Notes under the pieces: model-generated
Told to the model about the DNA's origin: nothing
Databases searched by the model: none
The model's input: the letters and a program-made list of their open reading frames with translations, nothing else
DNA from: Puffinus mauretanicus
Lineage: Eukaryota > Chordata > Aves > Procellariiformes > Procellariidae
Assembly: GCA_023333565.1 (NCBI GenBank)
Contig: JAJKFH010003189.1
Location: 89,702-153,701, forward strand
Length of the DNA: 64,000 nucleotides
Direction of reading: 5' to 3'
Position numbers and translations under genes: made by a program
In this document: piece by piece, positions 38,596 to 48,158 of the stretch
Layout: each line of letters begins with the position of its first letter
How positions within the stretch are numbered: the stretch's first letter is position 1

Positions 38596-41158
38596 CCGCG
38601 GCAAGGCCAGCGCCAGGCTGCGGTACAGCCCGCACACCCGCACCGCTGGAAAGGAAGGAGGAGGAAATTGCTGTGCTGCACACTCATGGACAGCCGCGAG
38701 GCGATGGAGAGAGGGGTGGTATTTATTACCCACGGCGTTTATCTGGCCCATCCAGACTGCGACCTCCCCTGATGGAGAGGAAGGTCCCCGTGGACACTGC
38801 GGGAGTCTGACGCCAACGACTATTTATTGATTTATTTATTCATTTAGCTGGCCAATAATTTCCATATTTATATATTTATTTATTTATTCACTTGTTGGAA
38901 ATAAAGACTTTTTGCAAAAACAAAAAGGAAGAAAAAAGAAAAGAGGTGGTCATCATGCATATACTTGACAGGCAAAGACAGGGACTCCGCAGGGAGGCAG
39001 GGATGAGCCTCGCTCCTGCAGCCCATCCCACTGATGCCTCCTGCCCCAGTCGAAGGCTCTGGACAGCAGGCCACTCTCGGGGACCCACCATGGTCCTTCA
39101 AGTCCACAGGCATCTCCCGCTGATGCGGGACCCTCGAAGCATACACTTGCCCGGACAACACGATGCCTGCCCTGCATGCTCCTCCTGTCCCACCACCCGT
39201 CCTCTCCCTTCCCAACCCTCTCCCACTGCCAAGACATGAAAGCCACCTCCAAGCCACCACCCCATCACAAACAACCATTCAGCAATGCCACAGCACTGCT
39301 TGGGACCAAGCAGGGTGGCATGGACAAGGTGCACCTCGAACAGGCAAGGAGGGCACCCACCAAGGCCTGCGGAGATTTAGACAAGGAAAAGCATCCCAGT
39401 GCTACCAACCCCACCCAAGAAACACCAGAAAAACCACAAGAAACACAGGAGATGCCCAGGACTGCTCATTGCTCTCCTACAACCACCACAACTGGCCCAG
39501 GACGCTCCTGCCTGTGCTCACACACCAGTGGCCATGGGGACCTCCCTCACTACATAGAGCACATAGGCCTAGGCCTTCTTCAGCCCAACACATCCTTAGC
39601 AAACAAAAAAATACATCCCCCAAACACCACCACCCAACATGGTCCAAATCAACCAGTACAGACCAGCACAGCATTCCCCATGAAGGAAACTGCCCACGCA
39701 CCACAGCGCCAGCTGCTCCTTCACTCTCCAACCACCACCCCAAAAATATCTGCACCGGGTGCTTTGCCCTCCCCAGGTAAGCCCGAGCAAGACAACACAA
39801 AAGTTCAGCAGCTCTGGCCTCCTCCCACCTGGGACAAAGAGGTTGTTCTCCATGCTCAGTCACACCACCTCCACCACCACATCACTGCAAGGACACTGCT
39901 CTGTGCAAACACAAATGGGCACTTCCCATGCAGCTGGAGAGCGAGAAAACAAGTGGGACAAAATATATTCAGGTACACAGCAGGACCCCTCAAGATACAT
40001 CTTCCAGACTGTACTACAGTCCTCCTGACGTTCCTTCTAACCAGGAATACCCTGTGACGCCAGGCAGCGGCGACGTCATTGGCTGTGTCTTCTCCAAGGT
40101 GGCTGGAGAACGCAAGCAATCCTCAGACATAGAAACAGAAGAGGACAGGCAATGACAGAAGCTGGAACACATTTGGAATTCAAACATGACAGAATAAACA
40201 CATTATTATTATCTTTACCATGAAGGTGATACAACACCAAAAGAGAGATCAGGGAGGCTGTGGGACGTCCACTGCTGGAGATATATCCAAAAGCATCATG
40301 GACAAAGCCATCAGCAGCCTCCTCTGACACCACCTACCCTCAGCACCAGATTGCATTAGGGACCTCCAGAGCAAAACAGACCATTGAAAAAGAATTTAAA
40401 AAATGGAAAGAATTGATGCATGAACAGCGATAAAAAAAAAAAAACAGACAGAGAAACTGAGAAGTTCCAGTAGTACGAGGGCATAACACAAGACACATGC
40501 ATTTCACCAGGCAAACACTGGAAATTGGAAAAATGGAATTGTTTGTAGAGGACCTTTTCCTCCGCGCAGCACAATGAGACAGTGGTCATGAAAAACCCCA
40601 CACCTGGCAAAAAAAACCAAAAATCACCCTATATAAAAATATTTCTAGCTGTGTCTCCTTCATTGTTCAATAAGTAAGAGCTTAGAAAAGACTTCTTATC
40701 CACCACCATGATGAGGTTCAGACTAAGGCAAGGAAAGCAAAGAGACTGTAGAAGCTTCATTGAAAAAGTCCTTAGACCCAGGGCCACCTACTCAAAAGCC
40801 ATGACGACTTAGAGAGCACTTCAGATTCCTGAGGAATACATCATTTTACAAATCTCCCAAAAGGTAAAAAGAAATGATATATATTCATAAGAAAAAAATG
40901 ATGACAAACATACCGAAAGTAAAAAACCCACAACCAATACTGGAGCATTACATAATGAAAAGAGACTTGGGCAGGAAGGGACATTTAGCGGAACACGACA
41001 AGCGTGAGTGCTAGCCAGGGAGGGAAAGGAGAAACCACAAAAAAACCCATCAGCACCACAACTGCCCCATGTGTCACTCCACTGGCGATTTCACATCTCC
41101 CATTCAAAAACTGGAGCCAACGTCCGCCAAAAACCTCACCAGCAAAGTACCACCACTG
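38396..41158 (+). repeat. 3' module 'b', copy 1
   Basis: Follows the shared interferon core of gene 1. It holds the IFN-beta-like C-terminal codons, the AU-rich 3' UTR, and about 2.2 kb of apparently non-coding DNA up to the next core. Copies 2 (47959-50723) and 3 (54532-57296) are nearly identical, with only scattered substitutions and tiny indels (for example atggacaaag here against attggacaaag in the others). Open frames of 100-300 residues occur on both strands and are repeated in all copies only because the copies are recent. A CRE-like cgacgtcattggct at 40071-40084 is kept in all three. Confidence 0.9.
38596..38920 (+). other. IFNB: 3' UTR of interferon gene 1 with AU-rich element
   Basis: Between the stop codon and AATAAA at 38900-38905. 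Positions 38820-38889 are packed with ATTTA and TTATTTATT units, the class of AU-rich element that gives IFN-beta and other cytokine mRNAs a short half-life. Confidence 0.8.
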
Positions 41159-41219
41159 CCCTCCCCAAGCACGGCCACCCCACCAACGCACTTCCCCAAG
41201 ACCACCACAGCCACCAGCC

Positions 41220-41292
41220 AAAACTGAAAACCACAGCGGAAACTCGCTGCCACCAGAAAGCGAGGAAGGGAAAGCTGCGGCACCACATAAAG
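41220..41292 (+). promoter_or_regulatory. IFN-alpha-type promoter of gene 2
   Basis: GAAA-type IRF half sites: aaaactgaaaacc, gcggaaactcg, cagaaagcg, gggaaagc. TATA-like CATAAAG at 41286-41292. Aligns base for base with the gene 1 promoter at both ends, but the GGGAAATTCT NF-kB-type site is absent. This IRF-only layout is typical of IFN-alpha promoters. Confidence 0.75.
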
Positions 41293-41395
41293 CCGGCCAC
41301 CCGGCAGCACCCCAAGCACAGCGCCCCCCCGCACCGCCACCCGGCCTGACCAGGCTCCTGCCCACCACCCCCCACGCAGCGCCCACCGCCCCACC

Positions 41396-41940
41396 ATGCC
41401 TGCGCCCGCAACCCCACAGCCCCGCCTGCCCCACGCCGCCACGGCGCTCCCGCTCCTCCTGACGGCTCTCGCCGCCGCCCTCGCCTGCCAACACCTGCGT
41501 CCCCGCGACGCCACCTTCCCCTGGGACAGCCTCCAGCTCCTCCGCGCCATGGCGCCCAGCCCGACACAGCCCTGCCACCACCAGCACGCGCCCTTCCCCT
41601 TCCCCGACACCCTCCTCCGCACCAGCCACCCACAGCAAGCCGCCGCCACCGCCCTCCGCATCCTCCAGCACCTCTTCGCCACCCTCAGCAGCCCCAGCAC
41701 CCCCCAACACTGGGACGCCCAGGCACGGCACCACCTCCTCAACAACCTCCACCACCACATCCAGCAGCTCCAGCAGTGCCTGCCGGCCAACGGCACGCTG
41801 CCAAGGGCCCCGCAACCTCCTGGGCGCCTCCAGGACCCTCCACGCCCACAACCACACCGCCTCCCTGGGACCACGTCCGCCTCGAAGCTCGCCTCTGCTT
41901 CCAACACCTCCACAACCTCACCCGCACCATGCGCAATTAG
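41396..41940 (+). pseudogene. IFNA: Interferon gene 2, frameshifted IFN-alpha-like copy
   Basis: The first ~138 codons match the other copies (signal peptide, [29 protein letters not shown]). Then, relative to gene 3, small deletions of 8, 22, 2 and about 2 bases cluster within about 85 bp (roughly 41800-41882). The frame is lost before the [11 protein letters not shown] helix and the [11 protein letters not shown] motif. The translated frame runs on to 42112 as Pro/Thr-rich nonsense. The ancestral IFN-alpha-type stop (TAG, 41938-41940) is still readable in the original frame. The product could not fold as an interferon. The deletions could be real or a consensus error in GC-rich near-identical repeats. 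Confidence 0.85.
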
Positions 41941-44151
41941 CCCGACGACCCCGACCAACCCGCACGGCCCCACCCGCCCCCACCACCACGGCGGGACCAC
42001 CGCCCCATCCCCGCCTCGGTCCTCCCACACGCCAAGAGCCGCTGCAAGAACGGCCCTGCACCCTCAGCCTCCACTCACTGCTCCTCTATTTCAAGAACTT
42101 TATTTATTTTGACAATGGCGTTTATCTATTTATTCACCTATTTATGCCACAGGAAATAAAGGCCTCTTGCAAAACCCTTGCCACTGCCTCTCGTCTCAGA
42201 AGCACAGCAACGAGCCTTTGGGGTGGGGGGAAGCCACCTCCACTCAACACCTACGCCAAGCCCTGCTCCAAACGGGGCTCCCCACATCCCGTGCCCGCTC
42301 TTCCCTTTGGCACCTCCCCAGGGAGGCGCTTGCCTCAACCTCTTTGGAAAACCTCTGACAGGGTTTAGCCATCGCCATCACAATCTCCTCTCCGGCCCTT
42401 GTCTCCCCAACATTTCCCACCTGCCAGCCCGCTTTACACCGACTCAGGAGCAGCTCCGCAGTCCTCAGCACAAGGACCACACGCACCTCTTGGAGCGGGT
42501 CCAGACGAGGCCCACAAACACCATCAGAGGGCTGGAACGCCTCTCCTACCAGCAAAGGCCCAGACAGTTGGGCTTCTTCACCCTGGAGAAGAGAAGGCTC
42601 CGCGGACACCTTATGGCGGCCTTTCCCTACCCCAAGGGGGCTTAGAAGAAAGATGGGCACAGACTTTTTAGTGGGGCCTCTTGCGGCAGGACAAGGGGGA
42701 ATGGTTTTCAACTGAAAGAGCCTAGATTCAGACCAGGGAGAAGGAAGATGTTTTCTACCGTGAGGGTGCTGAAACACTGGCACAGGTTGCCCAGAGAGCT
42801 GGTAGATGCCCCATCCCTGGAAACACTCAAGGTCAGGTTGCACGGGGCTCTCAGCCACCTGAGCTAGTTGAAGACGGCCCTGCTCCTGCTGGGGGTTGCA
42901 CCAGATGACCTTTGAGGGTCCCTCCCAACCCAAACCATTCCATGATCCTATCAAGGAGAGGCACGGCAGAGATCGCTCTGATTAGGCCCGCTTCCGCTAC
43001 TCTTGCCATTTCAGGCTTTTTCCACGACAAATCTCCCCTGGCGCTGCTTGAAAACGCCTCGCACCACCAACTACTCTAGGGCAACACGGACAAGGTCCGG
43101 CCACGGACATCCAACAGCAGCCTACCGCCTGCAGGCACGGCACCTAGGGACGCCAAATCATCGGGCACGTGCCAGCACCCCAAGCACAGCACTCCCCCCA
43201 ACACCAACGTTGCCTCACAAGACCATGCCTCCCGCCCGCCACCGCCCTGACACCACCACCACACACGCGGTTCCCCTGCTCCAAAAGCTCTGAGAAAACA
43301 CGTGGCAGCGTCTCTCACACAAGCCCAACGTGCTCCTCGCTCTTGGAAGGCACCGGAAAACCTCAGCGAGTGCAACCTCCACCTCCTCCTCCCACTAGAC
43401 CTCTACAACCACATCAGCTGGCTCAGCTCCACCTCCACAGGACCCTCGCACACCCCTCCTCTAGGGGCGCAGGGGCTCAGGCCATCCCAAACGCAAGACC
43501 CTTCGCTTGCAGGGGACACCACCTTCTTTGCTCTCCAGACACCGCGGGCAAGCAACCACAGACGACACAACAAGACCCCGGCTACAGGGCCACACGCAGC
43601 GGACCGCAGCCAGGGACCCAACGCAGCCGCCCCAGCAGCAGCAAAACCCTTCCCTTTTTCCTCTTCCTCTTCCCGCGAGCCCTTCCTCCTGCCTTTCCTC
43701 CCCGTTCTCATCCGCTTCAAACACAGGAGCTGGGGCTGCTCCGTCCAGGAGCACGTCCAGCGCTCAAGTGCCTACACCCAGAGCCACCTCCTCGCCAGAC
43801 GCCGCCACCCCCCGGCCCTCGCTCCCGGAGGGGGCTCCCCAGGCCCTGCCAAGTGACATCACTTCACCACCCTTCCCAACACGAAAACAGAAGACCAGCT
43901 AACAGGAAAACAGAGGCGAGCCAAAAGCGAAAGGAAAACAGACCACCACCAACACCAGGGCATGCCAGACGGAAAAGACACCGTGGCACCAGGGGAAGCT
44001 TCAGCTGCAGAAAAGAGGCACCACAGCTCGCCCTGCAGGCAACAGGGAAACCCTAACGCCCCTCCCCGCCACAGCTGCCCCCAAGGGCTCTGCCCCAGCG
44101 CTTTCGCATCCCCCGCTCCACCGCCACAGCCACCCTCCCCCCGCACAACCA
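41906..44151 (+). repeat. 3' module 'a', copy 1
   Basis: Carries the IFN-alpha-like last codons, a short AU-rich 3' UTR with AATAAA at 42155-42160, a CR1 fragment, and a C-rich stretch up to the next core. Copies 2 (44933-47177) and 3 (51505-53750) are nearly identical. Open frames on both strands recur in each copy because of shared descent. One part (about 43173-43300) may be an interferon relic (see findings). Confidence 0.9.
42455..42954 (+). mobile_element. CR1 fragment inside module 'a', copy 1
   Basis: Plus-strand CR1 3' end. Frame 42178-42645 encodes LERVQTRPTNTIRGLERLSY and [18 protein letters not shown], a degraded RT tail. The 3' UTR follows, to gatgacctttgagggtccc and ccattccatgat. 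It inserted before the array amplified, since the same copy sits in all three 'a' modules. Confidence 0.92.
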
Positions 44152-44212
44152 CCCTCCCCAAGCACGGCCACCCCACCAACGCACTTCCCCAAGACCACCA
44201 CAGCCACCAGCC

Positions 44213-44285
44213 AAAACTGAAAACCACAGCGGAAACTCGCTGCCACCAGAAAGCGAGGAAGGGAAAGCTGCGGCACCACATAAAG
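44213..44285 (+). promoter_or_regulatory. IFN-alpha-type promoter of gene 3
   Basis: Same IRF half-site series and CATAAAG (44279-44285) as gene 2. The upstream flank beyond 44152 is the end of module 'a' rather than module 'b'. Confidence 0.75.
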
Positions 44286-44388
44286 CCGGCCACCCGGCAG
44301 CACCCCAAGCACAGCGCCCACCCGCACCGCCACCCGGCCTGACCAGGCTCCTGCCCACCACCCCCCACGCAGCGCCCACCACCCCACC

Positions 44389-44967
44389 ATGCCTGCGCCC
44401 GCAACCCCACAGCCCCGCCTGCGCCACGCCGCCACGCCGCTCCCGCTCCTCCTGACGGCTCTCGCCGCCGCCCTCGCCTGCCAACACCTGCGTCCCCGCG
44501 ACGCCACCTTCCCCTGGGACAGCCTCCCGCTCCTCCACGCCATGGCGCCCAGCCCGACACAGCCCTGCCACCACCAGCACGCGCCCTTCCCCTTCCCCGA
44601 CACCCTCCTCCGCACCAGCCACCCACAGCAAGCCGCCGCCACCGCCCTCCGCATCCTCCAGCACCTCTTCGCCACCCTCAGCAGCCCCAGCACCCCCCAA
44701 CACTGGGACGCCCAGGCACGGCACCACCTCCTCAACAACCTCCACCACCACATCCAGCAGCTCCAGCAGTGCCTGCCGGCCAACGGCACGCTCTTCCAAG
44801 GCCAAGGGCCCCGCAACCTCCTGCTCAACATCAACAAATACTTCCGGCGCCTCCAGGACTTCCTCCACGCCCACAACCACACCGCCTGCGCCTGGGACCA
44901 CGTCCGCCTCGAAGCTCGCCTCTGCTTCCAACCCCTCCACAACCTCACCCGCACCATGCGCAATTAG
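44389..44967 (+). CDS. IFNA: Type I interferon gene 3 (IFN-alpha-like, 192 aa)
   Basis: Intact single-exon interferon: 30-residue signal peptide and a 162-residue mature chain starting [11 protein letters not shown]. Chicken IFN-alpha also has a 162-residue mature chain. Cysteines at mature 1, 30, 98, 137 and 149. N-glycosylation sequons NGT, NHT and NLT are present. The C-terminus [14 protein letters not shown] matches the IFN-alpha ending HIHNLTGNTRT of galliform birds in position and pattern. Variants AATPLPLLL and DSLPLLHAM are shared with gene 6 but not with genes 1, 2, 4 or 5, which points to sequence exchange between copies. Confidence 0.93.
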   Translation: MPAPATPQPRLRHAATPLPLLLTALAAALACQHLRPRDATFPWDSLPLLHAMAPSPTQPCHHQHAPFPFPDTLLRTSHPQQAAATALRILQHLFATLSSPSTPQHWDAQARHHLLNNLHHHIQQLQQCLPANGTLFQGQGPRNLLLNINKYFRRLQDFLHAHNHTACAWDHVRLEARLCFQPLHNLTRTMRN

Positions 44968-47177
44968 CCCGACGACCCCGACCAACCCGCACGGCCCCAC
45001 CCGCCCCCACCACCACGGCGGGACCACCGCCCCATCCCCGCCTCGGTCCTCCCCCACGCCAAGAGCCGCTGCAAGAACGGCCCTGCACCCTCAGCCTCCA
45101 CTCATGCTCCTCTATTTCAAGAACTTTATTTATTTTGACAATGGCGTTTATCTATTTATTCACCTATTTATTCCACAGGAAATAAAGGCCTCTTGCAAAA
45201 CCCTTGCCACTGCCTCTCGTCTCAGAAGCACAGCAACGAGCCTTTGGGGTGGGGGGAAGCCACCTCCACTCAACACCTACGCCAAGCCCTGCTCCAAACG
45301 GGGCTCCCCACATCCCGTGCCCGCTCTTCCCTTTGGCACCTCCCCAGGGAGGCGCTTGCCTCAACCTCTTTGGAAAACCTCTGACAGGGTTTAGCCATCG
45401 CCATCACAATCACCTCTCCGGCCCTTGTCTCCCCAACATTTCCCACCTGCCAGCCCGCTTTACACCGACTCAGGAGCACCTCCGCAGTCCTCAGCACAAG
45501 GACCACACGCACCTCTTGGAGCGGGTCCAGACGAGGCCCACAAACACCATCAGAGGGCTGGAACGCCTCTCCTACCAGCAAAGGCCCAGACAGTTGGGCT
45601 TCTTCACCCTGGAGAAGAGAAGGCTCTGCGGACACCTTATGGCGGCCTTTCACTACCCCAAGGGGGCTTAGAAGAAAGATGGGCACAGACTTTTTAGTGG
45701 GGCCTCTCGCGGCAGGACAAGGGGGAATGGTTTTCAACTGAAAGAGCCTAGATTCAGACCAGGGAGAAGGAAGACGTTTTTTACCATGAGGGTGGTGATA
45801 CACTGGCACAGGTTGCCCAGAGAGCTGGTAGATGCCCCATCCCTGGAAACACTCAAGGTCAGGTTGGACGGGGCTCTCAGCCACCTGAGCTAGTTGAAGA
45901 CGGCCCTGCTCTTGCTGGGGGTTGCACCAGATGACCTTTGAGGGTCCCTCCCAACCCAAACCATTCCATGATCCTATCAAGGAGAGGCACGGCAGAGATC
46001 GCTCTGATTAGGCCCGCTTCCGCTACTCTTGCCACTTCAGCCTTTTTCCACGACAAATCTCCCCTGGCGCTGCTTGAAAACGCCTCGCACCACCAACTAC
46101 TCTAGGGCAACACGGACAAGGTCCGGCCACGGACCTCCAACAGCAGCCTACCGCCTGCAGGCACGGCACCTAGGGACGCCAAATCATCGGGCACGTGCCA
46201 GCACCCCAAGCACAGCACTCCCCCCAACACCAACGTTCCCTCACAAGACCATGCCTCCCGCCCGCCACCGCCCTGACACCGCCACCACACACGCGGTTCC
46301 CCTGCTCCAAAAGCTCTGAGAAAACACGTGGCAGCGTCTCTCACACAAGCCCAACGTGCTCCTCGCTCTTGGAAGGCACCGGAAAACCTCAGCGAGTGCA
46401 ACCTCCACCTCCTCCTCCCACTAGACCTCTACAACCACATCAGCTGGCTCAGCTCCACCTCCACAGCACCCTCGCACACCCCTCCTCTAGGGGCGCAGGG
46501 GCTCAGGCCATCCCAAACGCAAGACCCTTCGCTTGCGGGGGACACCACCTTCTTTGCTCTCCAGACACCGCGGGCAAGCATCCACAGACGACACAACAAG
46601 ACCCCGGCTACAGGGCCACACGCAGCGGACCGCAGCCAGGGACCCAACGCAGCCGCGCCAGCAGCAGCAAAACCCTTCCCTTTTTCCTCTTCCTCTTCCC
46701 GCGAGCCCTTCCTCCTGCCTTTCCTCCCCGTTCTCATCCGCTTCAAACACAGGAGCTGGGGCTGCTCCGTCCAGGAGCACGTCCAGCGCTCAAGTGCCTA
46801 CACCCAGAGCCACCTCCTCGCCAGACGCCGCCACCCCCAGGCCCTCGCTCCCGGAGGGGGCTCCCCAGGCCCTGCCAAGTGACATCACTTCACCACCCTT
46901 CCCAACACGAAAACAGAAGACCAGCTAACAGGAAAACAGAGGCGAGCCAAAAGCGAAAGGAAAAGACACCACCACCAACACCAGGGCATGCCAGACGGAA
47001 AAGACACCGGGGCACCAGGGGAAGCTTCAGCTGCAGAAAAGAGGCACCACAGCTCGCCCTGCAGGCAACAGGGAAACCCTAACGCCCCTCCCCGCCACAG
47101 CTGCCCCCAAGGGCTCTGCCCCAGCGCTTTCGCATCCCCCGCTCCACCGCCACAGCCAACCTCCCCCCGCACAACCA
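44933..47177 (+). repeat. 3' module 'a', copy 2
   Basis: As copy 1. Poly(A) signal AATAAA at 45181-45186 and AU-rich stretch at 45124-45172. Small private changes include aaaagacaccacc near 46962, where the others have aaaacagaccacc. Confidence 0.9.
45481..45980 (+). mobile_element. CR1 fragment inside module 'a', copy 2
   Basis: Same CR1 copy as at 42455-42954, amplified with the array; it reads GFFTLEKRRLCGHLMAAF here. Confidence 0.92.
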
Positions 47178-47238
47178 CCCTCCCCAAGCACGGCCACCCC
47201 ACCAACGCACTTCCCCAAGACCACCACAGCCACCAGCC

Positions 47239-47311
47239 AAAACTGAAAACCACAGCGGAAACTCGCTGCCACCAGAAAGCGAGGAAGGGAAAGCTGCGGC
47301 ACCACATAAAG
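47239..47311 (+). promoter_or_regulatory. IFN-alpha-type promoter of gene 4
   Basis: IRF half sites as in genes 2 and 3, CATAAAG at 47305-47311, no NF-kB-type decamer. It drives a gene with an IFN-beta-like tail. Confidence 0.75.
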
Positions 47312-47414
47312 CCGGCCACCCGGCAGCACCCCAAGCACAGCGCCCACCCGCACCGCCACCCGGCCTGACCAGGCTCCTGCCCACCACCCCCCACGCAGCA
47401 CCCACCGCCCCACC

Positions 47415-48158
47415 ATGCCTGCGCCCGCAACCCCACAGCCCCGCCTGCGCCACGCCGCCACGGCGCTCCCGCTCCTCCTGACGGCTCTCGCCGCCGCCCT
47501 CGCCTGCCAACACCTGCGTCCCCGCGACGCCACCTTCCCCTGGGACAGCCTCCAGCTCCTCCGCGCCATGGCGCCCAGCCCGACACAGCCCTGCCACCAC
47601 CAGCACGCGCCCTTCCCCTTCCCCGACACCCTCCTCCGCACCAGCCACCCACAGCAAGCCGCCGCCACCGCCCTCCGCATCCTCCAGCACCTCTTCGCCA
47701 CCCTCAGCAGCCCCAGCACCCCCCAACACTGGGACGCCCAGGCACGGCACCACCTCCTCAACAACCTCCACCACCACATCCAGCAGCTCCAGCAGTGCCT
47801 GCCGGCCAACGGCACGCTCTTCCAAGGCCAAGGGCCCCGCAACCTCCTGCTCAACATCAACAAATACTTCCGGCGCCTCCAGGACTTCCTCCACGCCCAC
47901 AACCACACCGCCTGCGCCTGGGACCACGTCCGCCTCGAAGCTCGCCTCTGCTTCCAACGCATGGACACACTCATACGGCGAATGAACAGCCAAGCTGCTC
48001 CTGCCCTTCATCAGACCCACCCGCGTCAAACGCCGATCCCCAGCCGGCGCCGGCGGCCACAGACCGAGCGGAGGCAGGAGCAGCCCGGGCTGGGATTGCT
48101 CAGCCCTGCTCACACCTCTTCCAGCCAGGAGCCGGCGCCGACAGGGAAATGGGCATGA
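47415..48158 (+). CDS. Chimeric interferon gene 4 (IFN-alpha core, IFN-beta tail, 247 aa)
   Basis: Signal peptide and body are the IFN-alpha-array type, including [20 protein letters not shown]. After [15 protein letters not shown] the sequence switches to the module 'b' ending [12 protein letters not shown] plus the long Arg/Pro/Gln-rich extension ending TGKWA, as in gene 1. The switch point is near 47958. All five cysteines are kept and the frame is fully open. The promoter is IFN-alpha type, so this would be expressed under IFN-alpha control but with the gene 1 tail and its AU-rich 3' UTR. Whether the extension stays on the mature protein is unknown; it contains no Cys. Confidence 0.88.
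   Translation: MPAPATPQPRLRHAATALPLLLTALAAALACQHLRPRDATFPWDSLQLLRAMAPSPTQPCHHQHAPFPFPDTLLRTSHPQQAAATALRILQHLFATLSSPSTPQHWDAQARHHLLNNLHHHIQQLQQCLPANGTLFQGQGPRNLLLNINKYFRRLQDFLHAHNHTACAWDHVRLEARLCFQRMDTLIRRMNSQAAPALHQTHPRQTPIPSRRRRPQTERRQEQPGLGLLSPAHTSSSQEPAPTGKWA

Noticed and set aside
39176..40057. 293-residue frame in module 'b' (and its counterparts)
   Set aside because: Low-complexity His/Thr/Pro, changed by small indels between copies, with no domain seen.
46195..47082. 295-residue Pro/Arg-rich plus-strand frame, present in all three 'a' modules
   Set aside because: Composition-driven. Three frames are open at once over the same C-rich stretch, so none is supported; copies are too young to show selection.
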